A stretch of DNA of 64,000 nt from VMCP01 sp964527775. Lineage in GTDB: Bacteria > Bacteroidota > Bacteroidia > NS11-12g > UBA955. Positions 1-7,593 of this stretch are shown here, one piece after another. Below the pieces are notes generated by a model. It was not told where the DNA came from. It saw nothing but the letters and a program-made list of their open reading frames with translations, and did no database searches. Location: the NCBI GenBank assembly GCA_964527775.1, contig CAZGQS010000003.1, positions 1 to 64,000 of the forward strand, given 5' to 3'. The position numbers and the translations under genes are program-made. Numbering within the stretch: position 1 is the stretch's first letter; every line of letters begins with the position of its first letter.

Positions 1-77
1 GGCTGACGGCTGACGGCTGACGGCTGACGGCTGACGGCCGATGGCCGATGGCTGATGGCTGATCACCGATCACCGAT
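1..77. repeat. Heptad tandem repeat array
   Basis: Period-7 repeats: GGCTGAC units pass into GGCTGAT and then GATCACC units, ending at the stop codon of the neighbouring outer-membrane gene. The array begins at or before the window edge, so its full length is not visible. Similar heptads occur at 1864-1930, 6293-6356, 22901-22983 and 47293-47327. Confidence 0.9.
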
Positions 78-78
78 C

Positions 79-795
79 TCAATAAAAATAATCCTGCGAC
101 TTCTCCAATGCCCCGAAATTGAAGTAGAAAGTGAATCCTACTTGTAAATTTCCACCTCGGAAGGTTAATGGGAAGTTCTGGTTGTAAAATTCTCCATATT
201 CTACGCGCATTTGGCGTGCGGTAGCAAAAGGTTGCTGATAGGAAACGGTGAATTCGTATCTATGGCCCTCTTCGGTGTTTCCACCCATCCCAAATCCCAA
301 GTAAAAAGCAGGAAAAGTCTTGACCAAGTTATCATTGATGATACGGTAACGAGCGTTTTTTGTTTGGTTGTAAATGGTATCTGTCAAACTCCCTCCAAGT
401 TGTTGATTTAAAGCAATTCCGAAGTTCTCAGTGATGAAACTACCCGTGCTGAACCTCTGTCTAAAAGATATACCCAGCGAAGTGCTCAACATGTTTACGG
501 GCTGCTTAATCATGCCATTGGCAGGCATGGTGTCGTTATTGAGTCTAAAACCAGTTCCTAAATAGCCCACTTTAAAATTCAATGAGCTTGCTTTGCTTAA
601 GTCGTAAGTTCCTTGTAGGTAGCCAAATACGCTTCCTCGGTTGCGCGTGGTGAATGGATTAGCAAGGGTATCGGCGGTTGATGTTCGAGAAACAACTGCG
701 CCTGCGTTAGCAGCTATAAACCATTTGCTTTGTCCAAATGCAGCTGCCGATAGAGTTGCGAAAATCGCAAAAAATAACCCCGATTTTGAGTTCAT
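79..795 (-). CDS. Outer-membrane beta-barrel protein (hypothetical)
   Basis: A secreted protein of 238 residues with no recognised enzyme motif. Residues 1-22 form a type I signal peptide (MNSKSG followed by a hydrophobic stretch ending AFGQ). The rest alternates polar and hydrophobic residues in short strands with many Gly and aromatic residues, and it ends in an aromatic-rich tail (final residues DYFY). This pattern fits a small porin-like outer-membrane barrel. The ATG at 795 is chosen over a TTG three codons upstream because an exact TAACTTTG promoter element sits 6 bases before it. The stop codon abuts a heptad repeat array. The gene is divergent from the acyl-CoA reductase gene, with only 40 bp between the two start codons. 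The specific function is unknown. Confidence 0.75.
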   Translation of the reverse strand: MNSKSGLFFAIFATLSAAAFGQSKWFIAANAGAVVSRTSTADTLANPFTTRNRGSVFGYLQGTYDLSKASSLNFKVGYLGTGFRLNNDTMPANGMIKQPVNMLSTSLGISFRQRFSTGSFITENFGIALNQQLGGSLTDTIYNQTKNARYRIINDNLVKTFPAFYLGFGMGGNTEEGHRYEFTVSYQQPFATARQMRVEYGEFYNQNFPLTFRGGNLQVGFTFYFNFGALEKSQDYFY

Positions 796-801
796 ACTAC
801 G

Positions 802-809
802 CAAAGTTA
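802..809 (-). promoter_or_regulatory. TAnnTTTG -7 promoter element
   Basis: TAACTTTG on the minus strand, 6 bases before the ATG of the outer-membrane barrel gene. It matches the Bacteroidota sigma-70 -7 consensus and implies an almost leaderless mRNA. Confidence 0.7.
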
Positions 810-823
810 CATTTTAGCGGTCG

Positions 824-831
824 TATCTTTG
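824..831 (+). promoter_or_regulatory. TAnnTTTG -7 promoter element
   Basis: TATCTTTG, 4 bases before the ATG of the acyl-CoA reductase gene at 836. It lies 14 bp from the opposing promoter at 802-809, so the two are tightly divergent. Confidence 0.7.
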
Positions 832-835
832 CAGA

Positions 836-1876
836 ATGGTAAGAGAAAATCAGATTCTTCAGCTCCTCAAGCAATCCATTGAAAAACTCTCACAACAAGA
901 AGATGTTTTGCGGTTTGCCGAAATCAAGAATCCTTGGTTTACTCAAAAAAACATTACGGTTGCTTTGGACGGATGGATACATTCATTAAATGATCCCACG
1001 TCTTCCGAGTGGCTGAAATCGTATGACTTCGAAAGTGTAAATGAAAACGCCAATAAAAAATTAGGAATCATTGCTGCGGGTAATATTCCGTTGGTGGGAC
1101 TTCACGATGTTTTATGTGGTGTTTTATGTGGTTATACCGTGTGGCTTAAGCCATCATCTGACGATGAGACACTCATGAAATGGGTAATTTCCGATTGGAC
1201 ATTACAGCTTGAACAAAACTCAATATGGAATGCCATTGAAATTGTGGAGCAACTCAAAGGAATTGATGCGGCAATCGCAACGGGTAATAACAATTCTGCC
1301 CGATATTTCGAGTATTACTTCAGGCACATACCTCATCTTTTAAGAAACAATCGAAACAGCGTAGCCGTTTTAGGTCCCCAGGATCAACTCAATGAGAATG
1401 ATTACATTAATTTAGGACTGGATGTTTTTCAACATTTCGGATTGGGTTGTAGGAATGTAACTAAGGTGTTTTTACCCCGTGGTTTTGAATATAAGCCGCT
1501 TTTTGACGTTTGGGAGCAACACTTTGCTGATACCCTGTTTCACAACAAATACGCCAATAACTACAACTACCATAAAGCATTGCTTTTGATGAATTTAGAT
1601 CCGCACATTGATGCTGGCTACATTCTAATGAATGAACGCACTCAAATTCATTCACCTGTGGGTATTCTGAATTATTCGTATTACGATGATATAGGTGAGG
1701 TATCTCAAGAAATTTTACAGAACCAAGATTTAATTCAATGCGTGGTTTCCAATCTTTCAAACATACCGTCTATTGCCCATATTCTACCCTTGGGAACAGC
1801 TCAATGTCCATTACTTTCCGACTACGCTGATGGAGTAGATACAATTGAGTTTTTGTTGGGACACGGTGATCGGTGA
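836..1876 (+). CDS. LuxC-like acyl-CoA reductase
   Basis: A 346-residue member of the LuxC/acyl-CoA reductase branch of the aldehyde dehydrogenase superfamily, which reduces acyl-CoA or acyl thioesters to aldehydes with NAD(P)H. A glycine-rich nucleotide-binding segment (IIAAGNIPLVG) lies near residue 80. The presumed catalytic cysteine is C205 in the motif GLGCRN, followed by VTKVFLP. The family is widespread in Bacteroidota, often near ferredoxin or serine metabolism genes, but those neighbours are not present here. The start is set by a TATCTTTG element 4 bases upstream. The last residues (GHGDR) and the TGA stop are encoded by the start of a heptad repeat array, so the C-terminus may have been altered by repeat growth. 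The physiological substrate is unknown. Confidence 0.8.
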   Translation: MVRENQILQLLKQSIEKLSQQEDVLRFAEIKNPWFTQKNITVALDGWIHSLNDPTSSEWLKSYDFESVNENANKKLGIIAAGNIPLVGLHDVLCGVLCGYTVWLKPSSDDETLMKWVISDWTLQLEQNSIWNAIEIVEQLKGIDAAIATGNNNSARYFEYYFRHIPHLLRNNRNSVAVLGPQDQLNENDYINLGLDVFQHFGLGCRNVTKVFLPRGFEYKPLFDVWEQHFADTLFHNKYANNYNYHKALLLMNLDPHIDAGYILMNERTQIHSPVGILNYSYYDDIGEVSQEILQNQDLIQCVVSNLSNIPSIAHILPLGTAQCPLLSDYADGVDTIEFLLGHGDR

Positions 1877-1995
1877 ACGGTTTTCGGTTTTCGGTGATCG
1901 GTGATCAGCCATCAGCGGTCAGCTCTCATCGGCGGCTCTGCCGCTAAGCAGCGCCGAAGGCGCAAGTCCTAGCGAAGCGTGAGTCCTACAGTCAC
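1864..1995. repeat. Composite repeat, copy A (heptads, two hairpins, 17-mer remnants)
   Basis: From left to right: heptads such as CGGTGAT and CAGCGGT (1864-1930); a hairpin GCGGC-TCT-GCCGC (1932-1944); a hairpin GCGCC-GAA-GGCGC (1951-1963); then about two degenerate copies of the 17-bp unit that forms the large array at 5816-6257. Read on the minus strand, this is the same module order as copy B. It fills the gap between two convergent genes. Confidence 0.85.
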
Positions 1996-2014
1996 AAATA
2001 CTCCGGCGAAGCCG

Positions 2015-2956
2015 TCAACCAATAACCAATCCCATTATCTCACATACTGCCTTACACATTTTGTTGTCAGTATCAAGGGAAGGGTTGATTTCGGTGATTT
2101 CGAGGACTTCGGTTTGGGGGAGGTGATAGAAATGGGTGAGGAGCTTTATGGCTTGATCTTTATGTAATCCGTTTTCAACAGGGGTTCCTGTGCCTCTAGA
2201 GATTTCGGGATCTAGTGAATCTACATCGAAAGAGACATATAGGTGGTCAATTTTATCTTGAAGGTGGTTTTGTGCTTCAGTGATAGCCCATTCAATGCCT
2301 TTTTCGTGAATTTCGTGGGCGTAGATTACTTTGATATTTTCGTCGGTGACAAGTGCTAATTCTTGATCTTCGAAACTTCTAATCCCAATGAAAACGATGT
2401 TTGAAGCGGGAATACAGTCGTTGTTTTTAAGAGATTTGATCTCGTTCCACAATGAAATACAATTCTGGTCAATGTCATGCTCTTTATTGATGATGTTATC
2501 AGATTTAAGGGCCGTATTTAATGCCATACCATGTACATTTCCGCTAGGTGAAGTATAAGGGGAATGAAGATCTAAATGAGCGTCTATCCAAACTACACCA
2601 GCGCGTTGAGGATTGATATTTCTGCAAAATCCGGCAATTCCACCTACGGCATTGCTGTGGTCACCACTCAATAAGATAATGTTATTATTGTCTTTACGAA
2701 TAGATTCTATCGTGTCAGATAGTTTTCGCATATGGTTTAGCAATGGAACTCCTCGTTTTAAATATGGCAATTGAATGGTGTTAACGTCCCAATCATCTAA
2801 ATTTTGAGAAATTGTTACCCTTGGTAATTGGGTGAAAAAGGACATTTGGGAATTTGAACAGACTTCAATGAGGGTTTCGGGACCTTTAGAGGTACCGGCC
2901 GTTGCTGCTCCGTATTCCCAATCAGAAACTACTAAACTTACACTATCAAACTTCAT
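2015..2956 (-). CDS. Arginase family protein (probable arginase)
   Basis: A 313-residue ureohydrolase that would hydrolyse arginine to ornithine and urea using a binuclear manganese centre. Metal-binding motifs are all present: SGDHS near residue 98, DAHLDLHSP near residue 125, and SFDVDSLDP near residue 223. The TGTPVENGL segment after the last motif is nearer to arginase than to agmatinase or formimidoylglutamase. Length is normal for the family. A TACTTTTG promoter element lies 11 bases before the ATG. The gene stands alone and is convergent with the acyl-CoA reductase gene across the composite repeat. Other ureohydrolase substrates cannot be excluded from sequence alone. Confidence 0.87.
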   Translation of the reverse strand: MKFDSVSLVVSDWEYGAATAGTSKGPETLIEVCSNSQMSFFTQLPRVTISQNLDDWDVNTIQLPYLKRGVPLLNHMRKLSDTIESIRKDNNNIILLSGDHSNAVGGIAGFCRNINPQRAGVVWIDAHLDLHSPYTSPSGNVHGMALNTALKSDNIINKEHDIDQNCISLWNEIKSLKNNDCIPASNIVFIGIRSFEDQELALVTDENIKVIYAHEIHEKGIEWAITEAQNHLQDKIDHLYVSFDVDSLDPEISRGTGTPVENGLHKDQAIKLLTHFYHLPQTEVLEITEINPSLDTDNKMCKAVCEIMGLVIG

Positions 2957-2967
2957 ACGGAGATAGT

Positions 2968-2975
2968 CAAAAGTA
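2968..2975 (-). promoter_or_regulatory. TAnnTTTG -7 promoter element
   Basis: TACTTTTG on the minus strand, 11 bases before the arginase ATG. Confidence 0.6.
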
Positions 2976-3019
2976 GGCGGGGAAACCTAAAAAAGCAAAT
3001 TTTTAACGATAAGAGTTTG

Positions 3020-4717
3020 TTAACGCTTGGTTTTTGGTTTCCAAAGGATGTATCCAGAAAGCTGTTTTTCCGGGGTGAATTTTTCCGCAAAGAAATAGTC
3101 TGCTACCCTATCACAGCGCGTGATTACTCTGATATCATTTCCATTTTTGGATGGATTTTGAGCATGAGATCTTCTGTTGGATTGTTTGGGATACCATTCG
3201 TTTTTAGGGGCTGGCCATTCGGGATTGAGCCTTTTGAAATCATCGGGAGTGAAACGACCATAAAAATAGAGCGCGTGAGTTTTGAAGTACCAAGTTTCAA
3301 GAAAATGACCTTTCGAAACTTCAGATTTGATCATCCTGTTGAGATTTCCCTGTAAAGTATCTGCAGCGACAGGAAGTAAGGTAATACTCGCCATTAATGA
3401 TGTAAGTCCACTTATAACAAATAAATAGGCAGGAGAGGGGGATTTTTTAAAAAGGGAAAGTAACATCCAATACAACCACCAGACGGTGAACAGCGATGCT
3501 GGAATGAACGCGGTCCAATTCCAAGTAGGAGCGTCATTGAGTATACTTGAAGTAAAAGGGTCAAGTTTTAAATTTAAAGAGGAAATGAAGGGCTTGTATG
3601 TCACCGCTAACGGCAATGCCCATAGAATTAAGGCAATGCCCAATCCGGATAAGAATACGCCCAAATTCAATGCGTAAGGGAATTTCCAGCGATTGGTGTG
3701 TACCACATACACTTGATAAGCCCCAAAATAGGTAAGTGGCCACCAACACAATGAACTGTAATGAATGAGCTTTGTAGATACAATGCTAAAGAAAATCAAT
3801 ACAACCCAAAATAGAACGCGCATGATGGAATGCCAATCTTCTACGTTTCTATCCATAATGCGATTTTTGAAAAGGTGAGGCAAACCAAGAACAGAGGCTG
3901 GGAAGGCAAGGAAAAATAACACAACAACATGGTAATACCATGGCTGATTGTGCCATTCAAAATACTGACCCTGCATGAGATCAACTTGATATTGGAAGAA
4001 TTTCACAAAGAATTCAGAACCGTTTGATTGCAAAAGAGGCAATACCCAAATGGACAGTATGAGTGATAATCCCAAGAAAGACAATAAAATTTGAGGGGTG
4101 AAAATCAAGTGCCATTTCCCGTTATGAATGGTTACAATGAGAATGACCAATCCCGTAATCAATATCCCTACTGGTCCTTTGGTTAGGAATGCGAGTCCTA
4201 GGAAAACACCCAAAAGAAGATAATACAACGGGGTGCGTTCTTCCTTGAGGTAGGCTTGCATAATGTTGTGCCATTGGTATAAAGCCATGACAATGAAGAG
4301 GTTAAATATTGGATCTATCAAGCCCGAACGCCAATAAATAAAAGGGATGAAGGTTAAAAGCAGTGACAGGGACCAAAATGCACCCAGCATTCGTTTGCCC
4401 ATTTTATCTCCGAAATGATAGGCGAAATTCACCACAAATACCGCGGCCAAGACGTTGGGAATCTTAAAAACCCATGCTTGTAATTGTCCGAATATAGAAT
4501 AAGAAAGGGCTTGTAACCAAATGAAAAGCGGAGGCTTTTCCCAAAATGGTTCGTAGCCAATTTGATTGTAGAGCCAATTGTTTGAAACTACCATCTCTCT
4601 TGCCGATTCGGCGAAAATGAGTTCGTCCCAATCAAAAAGGGCGGTTAAATTCAACCCTGATAAGGTAAAAATCAAAGTGACCGCGGTCAAAAGCAAGTGT
4701 ACAGGAAGTCTTTTCAT
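3020..4717 (-). CDS. ArnT-like (PMT family) membrane glycosyltransferase
   Basis: A 565-residue integral membrane glycosyltransferase of the ArnT/PMT (GT-C) superfamily, which moves a sugar from a polyprenyl-phosphate donor to lipid A, protein or another envelope acceptor. The first periplasmic loop has the hallmark acidic motif DWDELIFAESAREM (residues 29-42), and the motif EKPPLFIWLQA follows near residue 60. About a dozen hydrophobic segments span the protein, ending in a soluble C-terminal region. The start overlaps the stop of the upstream PAP2 gene by four bases (ATGA), so the two are cotranscribed. The PAP2 enzyme may recycle the released polyprenyl phosphate, which is an inference from the pairing. 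The acceptor is unknown. Confidence 0.85.
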   Translation of the reverse strand: MKRLPVHLLLTAVTLIFTLSGLNLTALFDWDELIFAESAREMVVSNNWLYNQIGYEPFWEKPPLFIWLQALSYSIFGQLQAWVFKIPNVLAAVFVVNFAYHFGDKMGKRMLGAFWSLSLLLTFIPFIYWRSGLIDPIFNLFIVMALYQWHNIMQAYLKEERTPLYYLLLGVFLGLAFLTKGPVGILITGLVILIVTIHNGKWHLIFTPQILLSFLGLSLILSIWVLPLLQSNGSEFFVKFFQYQVDLMQGQYFEWHNQPWYYHVVVLFFLAFPASVLGLPHLFKNRIMDRNVEDWHSIMRVLFWVVLIFFSIVSTKLIHYSSLCWWPLTYFGAYQVYVVHTNRWKFPYALNLGVFLSGLGIALILWALPLAVTYKPFISSLNLKLDPFTSSILNDAPTWNWTAFIPASLFTVWWLYWMLLSLFKKSPSPAYLFVISGLTSLMASITLLPVAADTLQGNLNRMIKSEVSKGHFLETWYFKTHALYFYGRFTPDDFKRLNPEWPAPKNEWYPKQSNRRSHAQNPSKNGNDIRVITRCDRVADYFFAEKFTPEKQLSGYILWKPKTKR

Positions 4718-5319
4718 GCCAATTTAGCCGCATTTGAACGGTCAAAGTAAAACAAAAATACGAAGGAAAGTAGAGAACCTAAAAAAGCCCCAGATAAAAC
4801 ATCTTCTACAGAGTGTTGTCCGAGATATATTCGACTGTATCCCACCAAAAATGCAAGGAAAATAATGGTGATTGATAGTGATTTTGGGGTTTCTAATTTA
4901 TCTAAAATGTATATGATGATGCCTGTTCCGAAGAATGCTGCGGCCGTATGTCCGCTAGGAAAAGCTTTCCATTGTACCAATTTAACCCCATCAATATGAC
5001 GCATGAGTTCTGGGAATTTGACCGATGGTCTAGGCAAATTGAACCAAAGTTTTAGTCCTTGAGTAATGAGTCCTTCAGCTGCAAAAGCCAGAAAGAAAGG
5101 CCAGGACTTCCATCGAAAAAGCAGTGCAGAAAAGAATAATGTAACTACAACCATTGGCCATTCTCCCCAAAGTGTGATTCGAGAAAAAATTGTATCGAGC
5201 CAAGAATTGTGAAATTTCAATAAATATTTAGTGGTTTCATCAAAACCAAAAAATCCTGCCCAAAGTGCTAAAGGAGCCGTAATTAGGGCAACAACGATGA
5301 AATAGTTTCGGGCAGACAT
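4714..5319 (-). CDS. PAP2 superfamily membrane phosphatase
   Basis: A 201-residue type-2 phosphatidic acid phosphatase family protein with five to six hydrophobic segments. Motifs of the family are visible: NLPRPSVKFPE (core of motif 1), PSGHTAAAFF (motif 2, catalytic His) and SRIYLGQHSVEDV (motif 3). It probably dephosphorylates a lipid phosphate such as undecaprenyl pyrophosphate at the inner membrane. The gene overlaps the following glycosyltransferase by 4 bp, which suggests a shared role in envelope glycan work. A TATATTTG element lies 9 bases before the ATG. Confidence 0.87.
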   Translation of the reverse strand: MSARNYFIVVALITAPLALWAGFFGFDETTKYLLKFHNSWLDTIFSRITLWGEWPMVVVTLFFSALLFRWKSWPFFLAFAAEGLITQGLKLWFNLPRPSVKFPELMRHIDGVKLVQWKAFPSGHTAAAFFGTGIIIYILDKLETPKSLSITIIFLAFLVGYSRIYLGQHSVEDVLSGAFLGSLLSFVFLFYFDRSNAAKLA

Positions 5320-5328
5320 GTCAATTCA

Positions 5329-5336
5329 CAAATATA
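5329..5336 (-). promoter_or_regulatory. TAnnTTTG -7 promoter element
   Basis: TATATTTG on the minus strand, 9 bases before the PAP2 gene start; it would drive the PAP2-glycosyltransferase pair. Confidence 0.6.
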
Positions 5337-5356
5337 CATGAGAAGTTAAGTCGAAT

Positions 5357-5402
5357 TAATTTTGAAAAGTCAATGATTTTGTTTTGTTTGCAAAAAAGGA
5401 GG
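5357..5402 (+). promoter_or_regulatory. Promoter and Shine-Dalgarno of the START-like gene
   Basis: TAATTTTG at 5357-5364 is followed by a roughly 40-base leader with AGGAGG at 5397-5402, six bases before the ATG at 5409. I saw no other strong Shine-Dalgarno sequence at a gene start in this window, so this gene is an exception to the short-leader pattern. Confidence 0.65.
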
Positions 5403-5408
5403 CCTCTT

Positions 5409-5807
5409 ATGTCAAAAAAAGTCATCGAAAAAAAATCTAGATTAGAGCTTGAATACTCTCTGAGATCATCGCCTCAAATTCTTTACCAGTACATTTCTTC
5501 TCCATCAGGCTTGCAAAGTTGGTTTGCAGATCATGTTGACGTTCAAGGTGGCGCTTCTTTTAAGTTTTCTTGGGACGATGGCACGGAATACAATGCCGAA
5601 CTCACCAAAAACATTCCCGGAAAATTGGTAAAATTTGATTTAATCGGTTCGCCTGGCGATTTCCTTGAGTTCAAAATTTCTCAAGATGAAATTACGGGTG
5701 ATATAGAACTCGTCATCACTGAAATGGTTTACCCTGACGAAGCTGAAATGTCGGCTTCCATTTGGGATGCCGCTGTTGAGCAGCTGTGCAGTGTGATTGG
5801 TGCGTGA
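5409..5807 (+). CDS. START-like (AHSA1/SRPBCC-type) domain protein
   Basis: A 132-residue small soluble protein. The sequence after MSKKVIEKKS has the features of the SRPBCC/START-like fold used to bind hydrophobic ligands or as a co-chaperone: LRSSPQILYQYISSPSGLQSW, then FADHVDV, a FSWDDGTEYNAEL strand pair, and a C-terminal helix ASIWDAAVEQLCSVIG. A START-like protein of this form is common and highly expressed in Bacteroidota, with no known role. The ATG at 5409 is preferred to an upstream in-frame ATG at 5373 because AGGAGG lies six bases before it. A large tandem array begins nine bases after its stop. Confidence 0.75.
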   Translation: MSKKVIEKKSRLELEYSLRSSPQILYQYISSPSGLQSWFADHVDVQGGASFKFSWDDGTEYNAELTKNIPGKLVKFDLIGSPGDFLEFKISQDEITGDIELVITEMVYPDEAEMSASIWDAAVEQLCSVIGA

Positions 5808-5815
5808 GATTGACG

Positions 5816-6257
5816 GCTGCGCTAGGACTCACGCTGCGCTAGGACTCATGCTACGCTAGGACTAACGCTACGCTAGGACTCACGCTGCGCTAGGATTCAC
5901 GCTACGCTAGGACTCACGCTGCGCTAGGACTCACGCTGCGCTAGGACTCACGCTACGCTAGGACTCACGCTNNNNNNNNNNNNNNNNNNNNNNNNNNNNN
6001 NNNNNNNNNNNNNNNNNNNNNNNNNNNNNNNNNNNNNNNNNNNNNNNNNNNNNNNNNNNNNNNNNNNNNNNCGCTGCGCTAGGACTCACGCTGCGCTAGG
6101 ACTCACGCTGCGCTAGGACTCACGCTACGCTAGGACTCACGCTGCGCTAGGACTCACGCTGCGCTAGGACTTACGCTGCGCTAGGACTCACGCTACGCTA
6201 GGACTCACGCTGCGCTAGGACTCACGCTGCGCTAGGACTTACGCTGCGCTAGGACTT
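5816..6257. repeat. 17-bp tandem repeat array with assembly gap
   Basis: Direct repeats of a 17-bp unit GCTGCGCTAGGACTCAC, with a common variant GCTACGCTAGGACTCAC. About nine units lie left of the N run and about eleven to the right. The true number is unknown because the assembler gapped here. Seventeen is not a multiple of three, no start codon or conserved frame runs through it, and I see no gene in it. Together with the module at 6259-6356 it fills the only gene-free stretch longer than 300 bases. Confidence 0.93.
5972..6071. other. Assembly gap (100 Ns)
   Basis: A run of exactly 100 Ns inside the 17-bp tandem array. The round length marks a scaffold gap of unknown real size. Confidence 0.98.
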
Positions 6258-6258
6258 A

Positions 6259-6356
6259 GCGCCTTCGTCGCTGCTTGGCAGCTAGAGCTGCCGCTGATAG
6301 CTGATGGCTGACGGCTGATGGCTGATGGCTGATCACCGATCACCAAAGACCAAAGA
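6259..6356. repeat. Composite repeat, copy B (hairpins and heptads)
   Basis: After the 17-mers comes GCGCCTTCGTCGC (an imperfect version of the hairpin at 1951-1963), then a perfect hairpin GGCAGCT-AG-AGCTGCC (277-292 of the 6 kb block), then heptads (GGCTGAT, GATCACC, CAAAGAC) ending at the stop codon of the M20 gene. The module order matches copy A in inverted orientation. Confidence 0.85.
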
Positions 6357-7535
6357 CTAAACCCCAAAAACAAGGTACGCCATCATTCCGGCGCCGTTCG
6401 CTAAGGCTGCCTCATCTAGATCAAAGGATGGGTGATGTACACTGAATGTGGTTCCTTTTTCCTCGTTCCTTGTTCCCAATCGGTAAAAAACAGAGGGTAC
6501 TGCTTGAGAGAAGTAGGAAAAGTCTTCGGCGGCCATCCAAATATCTAACTCTTTTACTTGAGATTCACCAAGATATTCTTTTGCTGCAAGCATGCAGTTT
6601 TCGGTGATAGACTCGTCATTTTTTAAGAATGGATATCCCCGGGCAATTTGAAAATCAAGTTCACCACCCATTCCTTCTACAATGCCTTTGGCAATTTCAA
6701 TCATGCGTTTGTGAGCCTCATCACGCCAAGCTTCATCCAAAGTACGGAAAGTTCCTTCAATTTTTACCTCGCTTGGAATGACGTTGGTTGCGCCCATGCC
6801 GGTAATTTTTCCGAAGGTTAGAACGCTGGGTATGGTGGGACGTGCAATTCTTGAAACCACTTGTTGCAAGGCCACAATCATGTGAGAAGCAATTAAAATG
6901 GGATCAACGGCCAAATGAGGTAAAGCGCCGTGTCCGCCTTTACCTTTAACCGTGATGTAAAGTTCATCGGCGCTGGCCATGTAAAGACCTTTTCTGAAGC
7001 CCGCTTGACCGGTTTCTAAAAACGGCATTACGTGTTGACCAATCATGATGTCTACTTTGGGATTTTCGAGCACACCATCTTTGATCATGAGGCTGGCGCC
7101 ACCAGGGATTTTCTCTTCGCCGGGTTGAAAAATCAGTTTTACCGTGCCTTCGAATGATTCGCGCATTTCGTTCAGAATGGTTGCTGCTCCCAATAAACAG
7201 GTTGTGTGGGCATCGTGACCGCAGGCATGCATGACGCCTTCGTTTTGGCTTCGGTAGGGACGTCCGTCGTTGACTTCCACAATGGGCAAAGCATCCATGT
7301 CTGCGCGCAATCCAATGACGCGTTTCGAGGGATTTTTACCTTCAATGAGAGCAACTACACCCGTATTGGCAATTCGTTCAGTTTTTAATCCAAGTTCGTT
7401 TTGAAGGTAATTTTCCACTTTTTTCTGAGTTTCAAATTCTTCAAATGAAAGTTCCGGATGTGTATGCAGGTCGCGGCGTATTTCTATTAATCGAGGTAAA
7501 AGTTCCTGTGCTCGGTTTTTGATTTTCTCTAACAT
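6357..7535 (-). CDS. M20 family amidohydrolase (N-acyl amino acid hydrolase type)
   Basis: A zinc metallohydrolase of the M20D group, which removes acyl groups from N-acyl amino acids or cleaves related amide conjugates. Motifs: RRDLHTHPELSFEEFET at the N-terminus, GLRADMDALPI, MHACGHDAHTTCLLGA (metal ligands Cys and His), FQPGEEKIPGGA with the catalytic Glu, and a final HHPSFDLDE segment. With the ATG at 7535 it has 392 residues, a normal length, and begins MLEKIKNRAQ as homologues do. Longer in-frame starts at 7592 and 7595 exist but would overlap the dnaG promoter. It is divergent from dnaG. No signal peptide is seen, so it is probably cytoplasmic. Confidence 0.85.
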   Translation of the reverse strand: MLEKIKNRAQELLPRLIEIRRDLHTHPELSFEEFETQKKVENYLQNELGLKTERIANTGVVALIEGKNPSKRVIGLRADMDALPIVEVNDGRPYRSQNEGVMHACGHDAHTTCLLGAATILNEMRESFEGTVKLIFQPGEEKIPGGASLMIKDGVLENPKVDIMIGQHVMPFLETGQAGFRKGLYMASADELYITVKGKGGHGALPHLAVDPILIASHMIVALQQVVSRIARPTIPSVLTFGKITGMGATNVIPSEVKIEGTFRTLDEAWRDEAHKRMIEIAKGIVEGMGGELDFQIARGYPFLKNDESITENCMLAAKEYLGESQVKELDIWMAAEDFSYFSQAVPSVFYRLGTRNEEKGTTFSVHHPSFDLDEAALANGAGMMAYLVFGV

Positions 7536-7573
7536 GTGGATGTTCTGAGTTGGTTCGATATGCAAATTAACCT

Positions 7574-7581
7574 TAAATTTG
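7574..7581 (+). promoter_or_regulatory. TAnnTTTG -7 promoter element of dnaG
   Basis: TAAATTTG 12 bases before the dnaG ATG at 7594. In-frame start-like codons at 7579 and 7582 lie inside or touching the element, which argues against their use. Confidence 0.6.
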
Positions 7582-7593
7582 ATGTTCTTCATC

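Noticed and set aside
5816..6257. CRISPR array
   Set aside because: The 17-bp units are directly adjacent with no unique spacers, and no cas genes are in the window.
5810..6356. Hidden coding sequence or small RNA in the repeat block
   Set aside because: The unit length is not a multiple of three, no stable open frame with a start exists, and no promoter motif points into it.
1864..6356. Insertion sequence or MITE pair
   Set aside because: No transposase, no target-site duplication and no terminal inverted repeats could be identified around either copy.
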